Shown here: positions 41,103 through 55,030 of the stretch, one piece after another | Position numbering within the stretch: position 1 is the stretch's first letter | How the letters are laid out: the number at the start of each line of letters is the position of its first letter | NCBI GenBank assembly: GCA_000181795.3 | Contig: CM012955.1 | Location: 11,438,304 to 11,502,303, forward strand | DNA: 64,000 bases | Origin: Trichinella spiralis | Taxonomy: Eukaryota > Nematoda > Enoplea > Trichinellida > Trichinellidae | Direction of reading: 5' to 3' | Made by a program: the position numbers and the translations under genes | The notes under the pieces: model-generated | Database searches by the model: none | Seen by the model: the letters and a program-made list of their open reading frames with translations, nothing else | Told to the model about the DNA's origin: nothing

Positions 41103-41106
<4 letters not shown>

Positions 41107-43202
41107 GAAAAAACAAAATAATAAAATGTTCATATATTGCATGTGAATAATCATCACCGTTCAAAGATGTATGATTAATTACAAGTGAACTGGTGAAAAG
41201 GATAATACCAAAATGTGATTAATTGAATAAATATAACAAGAGAAAGAAGCTTTCGACACAATATGGCATGCAGCTGAACGCGCTGTTGTTGAAGCTGAAA
41301 ATACGACAAAAAAAAATATAAGCAGCACAACATGGTCATGACCGAACGATGCGGTCGTGAAAAAATGATGATAGCGTGTCGTGTTTTAGCGTAACACTGT
41401 TTTTAACAACAGCATTAAAAAATACACAGAGAATAGATATAAATGTGTTATCACTTGAAGTTGACAGTGAAAAATTGGTGTCGCGTTCTCTGAACGAGTG
41501 CAACATGCTTTACCGTATGAGATTACACTTATTTATGAGGTAACGCTATTCAACACAACTGCACTGCATCGCTGGCACCAGCTACATGTACATGTATATC
41601 GTATATTGATCACTGACTGACTGACCGATCAAGACGAATATTATTTATTATGCTTGATTAATTTTTTTTCTTTGAAATCTACTGTTGTTTTAATTGTAGA
41701 AAGAAAAAAGCTTTGTGCATAATCTAATTTCGAGTAATAATTCGAAATAATACTAACATTGAGGACCAGTTTTTGCAAAATTGAATGAACCACAGCAAGA
41801 ATCATTGAACCGTAATTTTCAATTAAATATTTCCACTAGTAGTAGCAGTAGTAGTAGTGGTAGCGGTAGTGGTAACTGTTTTCTTTCTCTTTCACTCACT
41901 CTCTCCCAAAATTAAAAATAATAATAAAAAAAGGATATAAAGCCGATGAACTTGAAACGGTCACTTCTGACCGTGCAGTTGAAATGTTTTACAACGTCAC
42001 CTGGTACTGCCATGAACTGTCAGGCATCAAGCAGCTTTGAAGCTCAATTTCCTGAAATACTCCAACACGGACAAGGTTAGTCCCCAAACGACCACCATCC
42101 CATTTCAACTCATTCAATGAGAAACAATTTTTTTTTAAAAATTTAAACTAGTTATTATTATTATTATTTGTGAATTATAACTTTTATTCCTCAGGACAAC
42201 CATAGCAAGATAATTAATTCTCCTAGCTAACACAAATTAGCATAACTTCTACTAAATGTCATTGAGTGCAAGAAAGTGAATTTGATTAATATCCCATCAC
42301 AGGTGAGCAGCGTTAAGTCCTTGAAAAAAAAAGAACAACGTCGAGCCCGATGGGACAGTCGGTTCATTCGGCAACAGTAAGCTGGTTTTAGCATCAATTT
42401 GCATCGACAAGAAACCAACACAACCTGAACATCCGTTTAACACCTGTCGTTTACTTATTCTTTTGTGCTTGGTGTTTATTATTTAATTATTATCGTAATT
42501 TTTTTTTCAAATTATCCTTTCTCATCATTTTGTAATTTGACAACTGAACCGTGTAAATGTGAAACAAGCAAAAATTTTTTGTTTTCCTCCAATCAACCTG
42601 ATACACAGCATAAATATTCTGATTGAAATACGTATGAAATTGGAAATGTGAGCAAATTCATACATTTGACAATGATCTGGCAGAAAAAGAAAGAACTATT
42701 CATATTATTTCAAGGACATTATCAATACATGCATGCATGCATACGTACATACTAATTATTCACACTTTAATTATTATTATCAAATTGGATAAAATTTATC
42801 ATCGATTATATGGAAATTTCAATGACGAAAAATGAATGATAAAGCACACTGTTCATACCGAAAACGAAGAAAAAGCGGCCAAGATCAAAGCTTTGAATAG
42901 ATAGCATGAAAACTTGCTGATGTCAAAAGTGACAAAATATGCAAAAGCAGGCGAACAGTGAAAATCCCCGACAATGATCATCTGAAATGATTGTAATCAA
43001 TAAAGGGTGCTGGTGGTGTTTGTGATAAAAATTTGCAAATTTTCCTAGCACTTATGAACTAACTGCTTATCTGATTATGAAGAATAAGAGTAAGAGAAGA
43101 GAAAACAAAAGACAATAATAATGATAATAATAAATAGAATAGATAAGAGCAACCAGGAAAGAAGTTTGTCTAGATTAGTAACGATTGAAGCAATATAAAT
43201 CA

Positions 43203-43228
43203 CCCCCCTCCCCCCCCCCCCCCCCCCA
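43203..43228. repeat. Poly(C) tract
   Basis: A run of 25 C broken by a single T, ending in CCCAG. Very unusual in DNA of this base composition; on the minus strand it is a long G run able to form a quadruplex. Confidence 0.9.
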
Positions 43229-46057
43229 GTTATGGTGCTTCTCTAAGCAGCAGGAAGAAGAAGAAGAAGAATGAAATCACACGTCGAATTCGGACGTGAT
43301 TTATGGGATGACAGTAAATTCCAGCTTAACAAATAGCACAAACAAGCAAGCATTGTCAGGAACAAAATTATACAAGAAAAAAAATAAGAAAGTAAGCAAG
43401 AGAAAGAAAGAAGGAAAATCATATATTATCATCCATACAAATGTACTGTAAAATTGAAAAAATATAAAATATGAAATGTTCAATTTAGTCGACTTCAATT
43501 TGATTTGGATTTGAAAAAATTGAAATAAAATATGGAAAATTGAATATATGAAGACCAATTTTCGCCTGTAGAAAGAAGCAAGTGATTGTTGTTTGTTCGA
43601 GAACAGTTTGCTAAGTAAACTGTCTGTTGTCAAGAAAATGCATCTCAACGCAAAGTTTACTTATTTTATTAAACTTCATTTTTCACCAAAAAATACCATT
43701 TCCTGCTTTGCAATCGTTCACTCTGATTGGTACACATTTTTTTGGATTTTTGCATATTTACAAGTGTTGTCAGAAAATTCTTAAGTGATACTGTAATTTG
43801 TGATTTTTCTTTTCTTTTGTATCCGATATGGAAAATTTCTCACAATCAAAAAATCTCCTCCTTTATCTCTCTTTCTCTCTCTCTTTCTATCTCTCTCTGT
43901 TCTATAAATTCAAAAATAATCCAAGAATTGATGAAATGATAAAGAAGAGAATAAATAAAACACAGACACACCCAAATGCTTTCACAATAAAGTTAAAATT
44001 AAAAATAAAAAGAGAATAAAATAAAATTTATTCTCCTCTCAAATTATCCCATCAATTAACCAACATTGCACTAATTGATTCTTGCACACGACAACATTTG
44101 CACAAATTAACAACGAAAATTAAACAAATAACAATACTTACAACAAGCATGATAGTAGCGAATGATTGGCAATTTTTTTTTTGGAAAATTACAGTCGCTT
44201 ATTTTTCACTTTTTGATGATCAATTCAGTGAAGCTCCTTTGTCGTTGTGCAATTTCAAAATGGGTCGAAAGCAATTATGCAAATTATTTCAACTTATCAC
44301 AATTCCGAACGAGGAGAACGATCAGTGATGACAAATGACAACCGAGAGTAAAATTATTATAAAGCGAATTCAATTTTACAATCGTCCATCAACAACAACA
44401 ACAACAAGAACAAGAACAAGAACCACCAATATAAGCTGATGTGGTTATTAAGATGGCAATCACAAGAACCACGCATTAATTTTATTGCCAATAAATGCAA
44501 TCGTTTTTCTTTCTTTTCTTGCTTTCGTCACTCTTGCAGATTCAAAAAATTATTCACATAATCCAACAATATCATTGTCGATTGAAATGGAAAAAAATGC
44601 CAATAAAATATTATTACTGTTCACTTGCAAGCGACAAAAGAAGACATAAATAACTAAACAAGCAAGCAAACAAAAGCAACAAAATATTTATCACGTCGTC
44701 GTCGTTATTGTTGTTCATTATTAGCATTGAAATGATAATTAGCAGTTGTCGTTTATCGTTTTCGAATTGTGTGAAGAAAAAGGCAAAAAGTTCAAATCCA
44801 TTTTCTCGAAAACGACGAAACTGAATCTCCCACGTTCGCCGCCACGCCCACGCGACGAACGTTCTATCCAAACACACTGCGACTGTGGGGACAGTTTAGG
44901 CGCGAAAGTTGAATAAAACAAATGAATAGCAAAGTTAATTTTTGATAAAAGAAAATTCATATAAACAATATTTCTCTTTCAAACTGAAATAAACAAAACA
45001 AATGCACACTAAAGTGAATTTTAATACATCGCTGAAAAAATTATGAAAAAAATTTGTACATTGCGCAATGTTCTTGATTATCACATTCCTTTTGTAATAC
45101 ATTGAAAAAAAAAAGCGAAACCGACAATTTCATTGAAACAATCGATGAAAATATTAATTTGAAAAAAAAGAATATTAAATTAAAGAAAAAACATTACTTA
45201 CCATTGAAAGTGGAAAATAAAATTTGAAATTCTTTGCATGAACAAAATTGATGCTGCTTCTGATGCGTGAAGTAAATAGCAGGTGTATACTGTTTTTCTT
45301 TTCTATTGGTATTATTGAAATGCAAATTAATCCAATGAACAATATCGGTAGAGTTGTTGATTCAATTGTTCAATTAATGCAACAAAGACGTCTGTGTGTG
45401 TGTGTGTGTGTATTGGGAAAAGTGAATGGAAAGTAATCAACAAAATACAACAATGCTCATGGAAGCGAAGATGCGCATAGCTGACGAATGGGGAAAAGCT
45501 TGGAATATGACGATATTTGGCGCATGGAATTGTTGTTACGTGAAAATTTGTGACAATGACATACACTTCCAACTCACTGGGTCACTGTGACGACGGATCC
45601 GCAGAGCGCGTTGCCAAAAGTCCACGCTTTGGTTCTTTTCTTGTTTTTCACACGCCAAACGCGATGATACAAGCATAAGCAGCTCGGCTGTCACCAAGTG
45701 CAAGCCGGTGCTAGGCTTCACAACATGGTCACCCAATTTTCAAAATACCCACAGTCCGAGCTATTGAGGAAACGTCGTTTTACTTTCCCAGTACAAACAA
45801 TACAACACTGACCCCAATGCCAGCACGCGCCAAGCTCAGCCAAGATCGGCTAGTCGAACAGCTGCCGCACTTTTGTAATTCTGACCTGTATTGACATCTT
45901 TTACTTTTTTTTAAAATATTTATTACTTTATCTAATGTTTTTTTAAATATATTTTTCAAAAAAAAAGCTACATTCCATCCATCCAATTCATCCACGCATG
46001 CACCTATGCATGCATTCATCAATATACGATACATACAGGTAGGTGGAGGAATTGAAA

Positions 46058-46063
46058 TTTATT
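46058..46063 (-). terminator. Poly(A) signal of the E2 gene
   Basis: AATAAA on the minus strand, 112 nt past the stop at 46175. Confidence 0.5.
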
Positions 46064-46174
46064 CAATTTCATTGCATTGCAAAAATCCACAACTAATCGA
46101 TCAATCATCTCATATCTCACTTCCCATTGATTGTTAATAATGTAAATCAAACAAAATTAAAATAATAAATAATT

Positions 46175-48098
46175 TTACGAATAATAAAATCGCCACTCAT
46201 TCATCAAATACAAACGCCGACAAACCATGGCCAAAAAAATGGCCATCAACACCGGCAACAGCCAGTCGATGATTCTTTTCCAATCGACATCTTCAACTGT
46301 TCCAGTGGAACCGTCCGTCAGGCCACTGCCCACAACGCCGGTATTCATCATCAGACGCCTGCGCTGACGAAAAGCGTCAAGGCTTTGTGCCCTTTGCCGG
46401 GCCAAAACTGCGGCTCTGTCTCTTTCATTATTCTCATCATTGGATTCTGTTACACAAACAATTCAACAAAAGGAAGACAACATGGTTTTTTTTACACGAG
46501 CAACTAACTGAATTTCTGCTCAATTTACACAAATCTATCCGCATAATTTAATTACAGTGGAAGGAATACTGTAGCAGATGGAGTTAATTATTCATCAATT
46601 TATAATTGACCAATCTTGCAAATCCCATTCCAAAACAGTTATACATGCATATAAATTTTACAAAAATTCAAAAAATATATATATTATTTGATATTATAAT
46701 AAAATTCATAAACAACACTGCATACCGGTTTGTTCGTTATTGTCTGTCGCCACTTCGGTACGTTGATTTGGTGGATTATTCTCTTCTTCAGCATTTGCAG
46801 TATTCGACGTTCTGTCGTCATTTGCCACACTGTCCATCACTTCACTCGACGCCTGGAGTAAATTGAAATATGTAAAGCAGAAAATATGAACGAACACAAA
46901 CAAATGTGCACAATTCGACGATTATCAGAGCAATATTCAAATCAAACAACAGTAACCGCACGATGAACAAATATTACATCATTTTACCATTATCACGAAA
47001 TGTTTTTAAAAAATTTTGGTTTTTTAAATTCAACATTGAAAAATGATATCTAATAAATCGACATTTTTCACTGCAAACACCCAAATTAGAATAATTCCAT
47101 ACTTTGAAAGCGAACAATTGTGCATATTTCTTAGCTTCATTTGCCACATCGACGGATGTAACAGTGACCGGTGGCAAAGCGTCTTTCATCACCAAATCAC
47201 AAGTTGAACAGTAAAATTCAAGAGATCTACAAAAAATTAAATATAAAAAAACAATTCTGATTAATAATTTATTTATACTGAATAAAAAATATACAATTTT
47301 ACTTTTTAGCAAGTTCACGCCTTTCATCTTTGGAAAAATCAAGCGAACCGATCGCTCCTTCGCCCGGTGTCGGCATGAAACCGACAATCGCAAGCAGAAC
47401 AGTTCTTACTAAATATACAAAAAAAAGAAAATCCCTTTTCCTGACTATGCATCACTTGTAAAATTAAACATCCCAACACTCACGAGACCAACAAGGTTGC
47501 CAATATTCCGGATGATGATCAGTTATACTCAAACAAATTTTTGTGGAAGTTTCAAATCTGCCATTCGGCTTGAAATTTTTTCAAATTCAAAAAATACAAA
47601 ATCACACAATACTCTATAAAAGCATACTGTCAAAAACATAACGCTCGGCGGTTTCATCGGATAATCTTGTGGAAGTATGATGCGACCATGGTAAATTCCC
47701 CCTTGGAATTCTGTATCATCCGGACCTCTGATGGAAAAGTGCCAATCAAATAAGTTGTCCTGAATTGAACTTGAAATTAATTATCCAAAGCTACAATTCA
47801 TTCTAAATACCTGAACTGGATAAGCTAAGAAAAATTCATTTGAACGTCGCAACTCTTCCGCTTCTCGCATCAATCGCTTTACAGCTGAAATATAAAATAA
47901 TCGTAAGAAAAAAAAATTTTTGTTTCGCTTCCAATTTATCCATCACCAATTTCACCGATACCTCAATATAGAAATTATAATAAACAAATAAAAGACATAA
48001 ACGGCAGAGCAGCTTTTAATTGCAAGCATTATTTTATAGGAACAATTTAACTGATGCATGACATTACCAGGATTTCGAGTGTTGTACGAATTTTCCAT
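46175..48098 (-). CDS. UBE2J1/Ubc6-type ubiquitin-conjugating enzyme E2
   Basis: Eight exons in phase: 48068-48098, 47811-47884, 47628-47759, 47484-47568, 47303-47408, 47103-47226, 46726-46852 and 46175-46446; 316 residues, against 318 in human UBE2J1. The enzyme is tail-anchored in the ER membrane and passes ubiquitin to misfolded proteins in ER-associated degradation. The N-terminus MENSYNTRNPAVKRLMREA matches the family. The core has DNLFDWHFSIRGP, YHGRIILP and YPMKPPSVMFLT, then the active-site Cys in KICLSITDHHPEYWQPCWS; J-type enzymes lack the classical HPN motif, as here. GFMPTPGEGAIGSLDF follows. An acidic Asn-rich linker leads to a single C-terminal helix (WLLPVLMAIFLAMVCRRLYLMNE), the tail anchor. 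A leader exon joins at an acceptor 14 nt before the ATG. Confidence 0.93.
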
Positions 48099-51000
48099 TC
48101 TATTGGCAATTATCTAAATGCAAACAACAGTGAACAATATTTTTTTATCCATTATTAAGTAATAAATTCAATGTTGCAACGCAAACACTCATTATTAATT
48201 GCTCATTCACATTGTACACTGAAAAAGATGATGGTTGCATCTGAAAAATTAAACTAAATATGCTAGTTAAAAAATTTAAATATAAATTCATAGCACTAAT
48301 TTATGAGGAAAATATGACCAGAAGAGAAATTTTCATAATAATTCAATCATAAACATTGAGCAGGCATTGGGAAATTGAGAATGAAAGACGTGCAGTAGAA
48401 CAAGCAGCAAACAATCGCAAAGCTCAGCATAACAATAATTAGTCGATAAATTATAAACAAACAATCAAATGAAATGAAATTTATTTTGCAGCAAAATATA
48501 AAAAGTGACTAACAACGCAAAAATCACTAAACATTAAAATTACAAAATAGAAGCAAACAATTTACCAAGCTGTCAGTTGCAGCAGAACGGTTTTATATTA
48601 CATTGTGTGAATGCAACGTGTACAATTGAAATTAAATATGCCTTACATACAGGTGGAAAATCAAAACAGAACGGTATCATTACAAGTACTGTATATTTAA
48701 TCACCTGTAAAAGCATTTTCGTACTTTATACAATTCATCGTATTTTATATACGCATAATTTTCATCATTTTACCATTTAATTGAAGAACAGTAAAATAAT
48801 ATTCTTAAAGAATATCTATTTGTTACAGTATTTAGAATAAAAGTAAGATTTAATTCAATATTAAATGCTTGTTCAAGGTTATAAATACAAATATATGCTC
48901 TCCTATTTGCGGTAAAAAGTTCACATTGCTTGAAACACCATGTTAAGCTAACAACATTTCAATTGTAACATGCTCTTCAGTTTATGATTTGATTGCATTG
49001 AATACAAACTTTTACAGTTTTAATGAAAATTAAAGCTCAGCGCTATAAAAGTAATTGCCATGAATTGTTTCTTTGAATTAATGAAAACCGTGTATTTTGA
49101 TATGAAATTTTTGACGAAAAACTCAACTGTATCGATCTACTGATGAATGTGATATATTGAACTGCCGCATCTGACAAAGCAGTTTTATTGTTTTTATCTT
49201 CAGAATGATTTTTGTTTTACTTAACCAAGTTAAGAATGAAATTTTTGGTATTTTTTTTGATAGTTGTTGTGCAAACAATAAATAAGTGTTGAAAATTGGA
49301 AAGAAAACAAAAATAGATGCAAAGTGATTCAGTTAGTGAAAACATTTGAAGCAAACGTTACAATGCTGACAAGAACAATCACTTGGTGAGAAAAAATCGA
49401 AACATCATCGATTCACTTTATGCAAACAACTACTGAGCAAGCAACAATTTTTTCTCAACATTTAGCATTTGTTGCAATTCATTAAAACTTTCCTTTATAA
49501 ATAGTTCTATAATAAATGAGGTTCTTTGCAAAAATTTAAAAATACAATTTCAAATGTCGTTTTCTTCTTCTTATTATTATTAAATATATTCATTTTATTC
49601 GTATTTTATAGTACAATATTCCTTTCTACAACTATTATTATCAGAAACTTTTAATTATGAATAAAATACTTCATTCTACTAGCACATTGCAATAAATAAT
49701 ATCGACAGATAAAATTTCTACAACGGTGGAGAAGGCATAATCGAATAATAAATAATACGAGACAACTTGCAATTTGGAAACATTACTGTAGAAAAAAATA
49801 ATGTCACGTACAATAAAAACGGTAGTTGAGGCGGGAAAATATGGCAAAAACTGGAAAAACCGGTTTTGCCTTTAAATACAGTATTCATTGTTGTATTGTC
49901 TGTGCACTTGTGCAGTGTCTGCGTATTATTTTTCGCTGAATAATTCAAAAATTTTGATAATCTGAACAGTCAGATTTTTTGAATTACAATGCAAAAAGAC
50001 GAATTATCATAAGATATTACAATAGCAACATCCATCTTCAAGTAAAATGATATATTTTGAAGTGTTGTTGTAATGTTATCGTCAACAGGCGATACAAATG
50101 AATGAAAAACATTGCCCGGATGTTGGTGGTGGTGGAAATTGACTTGCTTCGTTAATTCTATGCAATAAAATTTCATGAAATCAAGTAGTGACACGTGGAA
50201 ATTATGAACAATCACTGACGCATTTGCAGAAGAAATGTGCTGCCGATATCGACTTTGTGCTTTAAGTGTCGGGTTTCATCAGCACCGTTGGTCAAAGCAA
50301 TTGCGTCATTGAATCATATTCCGCTTGTTATGATTCTTCTTCATTGAATCTAATTCAATGAATGATCTTATCACACATTGCCAGCCAAGCAGTTTTATCG
50401 TGAACAACTGCAGCTTGGATTAAACTGATGCAACATGTGAACAGCAGCACCCAAATTTCCTCCTCCCAATCTTGCATTTATTCATTTGTACAATTTACAA
50501 ATAGAAGATTTAAACTACACTTCACCGGATAATTGTCTTTTGATTTGTTTTGCTTTCTAGAAAATAAAATTTATTTCAACAATAAATAACATTTGAACAC
50601 AGCTTGTTTATTTATATGGATTATAAAACACCATTTAATGGATAATTTTTTGTTTGTTGTTGTCAACTTTGAGAAGAAATATTAACTCTCACTGGTACAA
50701 GCTATAATTCATCATCATCATCATCGTTGCATCAAATTTGCATCATCAACCTTCCGCATCATGCCTTATCTGATCTTCACGATGGGTAAGTTTTGTTTTA
50801 TTTTGCTTAATTTTATCAAATTGACAAATTTATCTTTCTCACAACGCTTCAGATGTTTATCCTCATTTTTCTACATGAAAGTCTCAATTTAAATTTTGAA
50901 TACAAATCACTTTAGCAAAAAATATTTTTTCCACTTTATAACTTTTATAATTTCAGTGACACAGCAAGCTCCAAATCCGGATTGTAATTAAGAAGTTAAG

Positions 51001-54000
51001 CAACAGTTTCAGCAAATATGCATTTAGCTCTTTTTATATTCAATTGAATAGTTTCATTGTTGAATGTTTGTTTGAATTTTGATTATGATTTTTTTAACCC
51101 GAATCATTGTCATTGCTGAGAAATGAATTTCATTTTCCATCAACCTATTGAAAATCCCATTATTGAAAAGTAAATTGTGCTGGTCAATTCTTTACAAATA
51201 GAGTAAATAATATTATTATATTTAAAAATATGGAATAAACCAGTGTCGATTATAGCATAAATTATGATATAGATTTTATAATATTGAAACGTGCTATCGA
51301 CTGCAGAGCAATTTTTCTTCAATTCAAATGTCTGCTGAGTGAGTGAAAATACTGGGATTTATGAAGAGCTTAGTTTACTTGAATCAACAATGCAAAGCTA
51401 ATCATTTGACGCAAACAATCTTCGCTTCAAATGATCATATCAATTTGTTTATTTATGTCAGAAAATTGACGTAATTTTAATCAGATCTCAAAATGAGAAC
51501 TTCCACTTTCTTTTAAATTCCTTGTTTCTGTTTTTCTGTAAAATTGAATTTTGTACTAATATTAGTCTTTTGCATTTGATATTTTCAAACTTTTGAAAAT
51601 GTAATGGAAAATGATAACAATAACAATAATAATAATAATAATGCAAAATGAAACTTTTAAATGGTTAAGAAATTTTATCATATCGCTTCTAATGAACATT
51701 AATTATATGCATTTGTTGTTCCAAGAGATCGCATCAAAAATAACTTGGTAAAAACAAACTTGTTATGCTTTTTTACCCTCATTTGTTATATACTTCTACA
51801 AGTCATTCTTCAGGTAATTCAAACAACTTTCAGCAGGTATTTTCAATATTGCATATTAAGGAAACAATTGTTTTATATCAGTGCAATCAAAATTATATAA
51901 TTAATTTTTATTTATTATTCATATTTTTTTTTAAATTTTTACTGAATGATATGAAACTTTTTCAACAATTACTTTCGAAAATGAATTTTTCCTCAGCATG
52001 AAGAAGGGGGATTGTTATAAATATTTCAACGTGTTATCTGATCAATGATAAACTTCGTCTTATCATTGGCAATCGTGAAAATAAATTTCTACAATGCAAA
52101 CTGATTTTGAAACAATGCTTTATTGATAAACTGCAAAAGTTATATGATTATTAAGTTTATTAATTTCCAAAGTGTACTTTATGCAGAAATATTTCAAAAT
52201 ATGATGATTGATGTTTTGTGACATTTTTAAATTGAAAAACACATCGAAGAAGAATAACAAGTGCTCGCGATTTATTTTTGCTTTTAAAGCAACTAGGGGC
52301 AAAATTCTCAGTTGGCAACGACACTTGAAAGACCAAATCGAAGTGCAAATGCGCATGATCCATATGCTAATGTTCATTTTGTTCAGTTTTGTTTGATATT
52401 TTTTTTACATAACCGCCAAAAGCTGTTCATCATTTATGGACGCTTAAAATTGATCAGCAGTCGTGGTTGTCGTCCAGTGTTCTTTAACAAATTCATAAAG
52501 CATAATTTTAATAAACTTTATTCATCTTATTGATGAGATGATCTTTCTTCTATTCGACGAAGCAAAGCAAATTTAAATCCATTTCTGCAAATTGCGCATT
52601 CTTTTGCAAATCACAATTAGTTCTGCTCATCTTGCAGCTTTAAAATAACTTCTAAGTCAATAAAAATTTTCCTAGTGAAAATATTGCATTTTATTAAAAT
52701 AACCAGATGAAAATTTCAACTACTGTTTGACAATAATAATAAATATTATTATAGTCCAACTTACATTAACCACTACTACCAATTTGATATTGTGAATGCA
52801 CAGAAAAAATTTTTAATCAATTCTGCGTGATAAGAAATTATAAAAATATTCGAAAAATATTTATTAAATTCCATTTTAGATATAATATTCAATGGTGAAA
52901 TAAAAATTTTCCAGCTTTGCTTACATACTTTTTATTTTGAATTTAAATAAAACTTGCAGTTTATTTAAAGTTTATTAAACATTTATACTTTTGCACAACA
53001 AACTCGAGTACAGTTAATATAGATTAAAGATGCTTTCATACTGAATTTTATTCCTCAACCAATACCACTGTTGAACAGATCATATTTTGTTCATTCAAAC
53101 AATATTCAAAGTCTCTTTCTGTGATCATACTGTAGAATTATGCATGCATATTTTGAAAATTTGAAATTAATACAATTGAAACTTTTCAATAAATTCAATA
53201 TTATTGTTAAATATTTCAAACATTTTAAAATATTCATTTGGTGATATATTGTTTAAATTATTGAAAAAAAAGTAGCAGTTGCTTTTAAAAATTTTAAGCG
53301 AATGTTACAAATATTCTGTTTTTTTTTAATGGAACTGCTTTGTAAAAGTAAAAATATTTTTTCAAGCGATTCATTTTTTGCTGTAAATATAACATTCTTA
53401 TCAACAACTGCTTTTTCATCATCGAAGCAGTTATCCAACTGCAAATGATGTCACAAATGCTTTGTATGTATCTTTGATGTTTTCATTTTATTTTGAATTT
53501 GGCTAAAGTTACACAACTGGGATGTCACTTTTTGTTCTGAAGTGCCAAATTCATAACTACAGTATGTTCAGGCAGAATATTTGCATGGGCAAATTTTGGC
53601 TTTGATTTTTCGAACTGTTCACTGCTGATGACTGTTGTTTTCAGATGATGAAACACTGTTTTCAAAATATGTAAAGATTTTCCGATTCATTTTAGCTTCT
53701 TGTCAAAAGCAATAACGTTGATGAAACAAAAAAAAATCATCCTGCAATGGGAGCGCTAACTGATTGTTCATTTTTTTTTAATATTAAAGGATTTTTATTT
53801 AAATTTTCACTCCAACTTTGAATTATTAGTTCACGCGTCATCTATCATTCAAGTATATACTTGAAGGCGTCTAAAATATTTTCATAAAAGTGCATTAAAC
53901 TACTTTTCTTTTTCTTTTAAGAGCAGTTTGAGCTTTTCAGTTCTTTCTGATAATTGTATTTTATAAAAGCAAGTAAAAAACTTTGCATATTGTTAAGTTG

Positions 54001-55030
54001 TCGAGCCATTATCATCAATTATTGCGTATTGGTGGTATTTTTCCATGTCGATTGGTATCTTTAGTACTTATTATTTTTAGATATTCTTTTTTTCTCTCGA
54101 AAGTATTTGAATAAGAAGAAAGCATATTTTGAAACATGAAAAAATGAATGACTTGTCACTTGAGAAGTTTTCTTGCTTGGATGTTGTGTTTGTTCAGGGT
54201 TCTGGGGTAAACAGCGCGCATTAAATTGACAAAAATAGCATTGATCAAATTCACAACAGAATGATGCAAATGAACAACAAACACTTTTTCCAAGTATTGC
54301 CAAATTCATCATCTATTCGAAAAATATTGAACTTATTTTTTTAATATTCAACTCTGAACAAGAAGTTCATAAATTTGCATTAAACAATTACGCGAGATGT
54401 GTTGTTCAAAACAGAAAACTTTATTCTAATTTCAAAAACAAAACTAATTCAGTACAATCCTAACGATTGTTCTTTATTATCAAATTTCAAATTTTCCACT
54501 GTTATCGTATTTCAGTCAAAACAAAAAGGTCAAACTGTCTGTCTGTCTGTCTGTCTGTCTAATTTGACAATTGTTTATGGTCATTTGAAAAAAAAGTTTT
54601 TTTTTCTTTTTCCATCAAAAGAAGCCAACGTTAAGCGTTTTCTAATAGAGCAAGCACTTTTGCACTTTTTGATGAGCATTTTTATAAAACAAGTTTTAAA
54701 ATTGATTAAATTTTCACATAAATATTGCTTTCTGAATGAGACGATTTTGTGTGTGTAGAAAAATCATTTACAATGATTGTAATTTGAATTTAATGTTCAT
54801 GAAGAGACAAATAAATCAATATATAGTAAGTTGATTGAAAGATTCAATGACTATCAAAAGTGACCAACCGAAGAAAGAACGGAACTGCTTGGCTTTATCG
54901 TTTCAAAGTGCTTCATCTGTATGTATTTGTAATAATGATGAATTGAATTGAGTTGAATAAACAATTAAAAATCACTTTTCAACTCGGAAAATGATGTTTT
55001 TTTCGTTTTGTTAATGCAAAGCTTTCAAAG
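48099..55030. other. Long AT-rich region with little structure
   Basis: Almost 7 kb with no established gene. I noted only a possible two-exon micro-frame at 50761-50991, a TGTC microsatellite at 54536-54560 and a modest GC rise at about 50330-50470. Other open frames are AT-driven and short. Confidence 0.45.
50761..50991 (+). CDS. Possible spliced micro-ORF
   Basis: An ATG exon of eight codons (MPYLIFTM, 50761-50785) ends at a consensus GTAAGT donor. An acceptor (ATTTCAG) at 50956 would continue the frame for 11 codons to a TAA at 50989-50991, giving 19 residues. Two good splice sites in the right phase suggest a spliced transcript, possibly a non-coding RNA. Coding is doubtful. Confidence 0.2.

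Larger units (their letters stand above)
40787..46057. other. Upstream region of Blimp-1
   Basis: A 5.3-kb space with no established gene. The Blimp-1 leader continues upstream through an acceptor just before 40810. Two GC-richer islands (about 44760-44900 and 45560-45880) look like promoter or leader exons; the second has a GTGAGT donor near 45577 on the minus strand. At 45196-45204 an ATG abuts GTAAGT on the minus strand. Repeats: (GA)n at 41072-41102, poly(C) at 43203-43228, TG run at 45391-45411. Confidence 0.4.
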
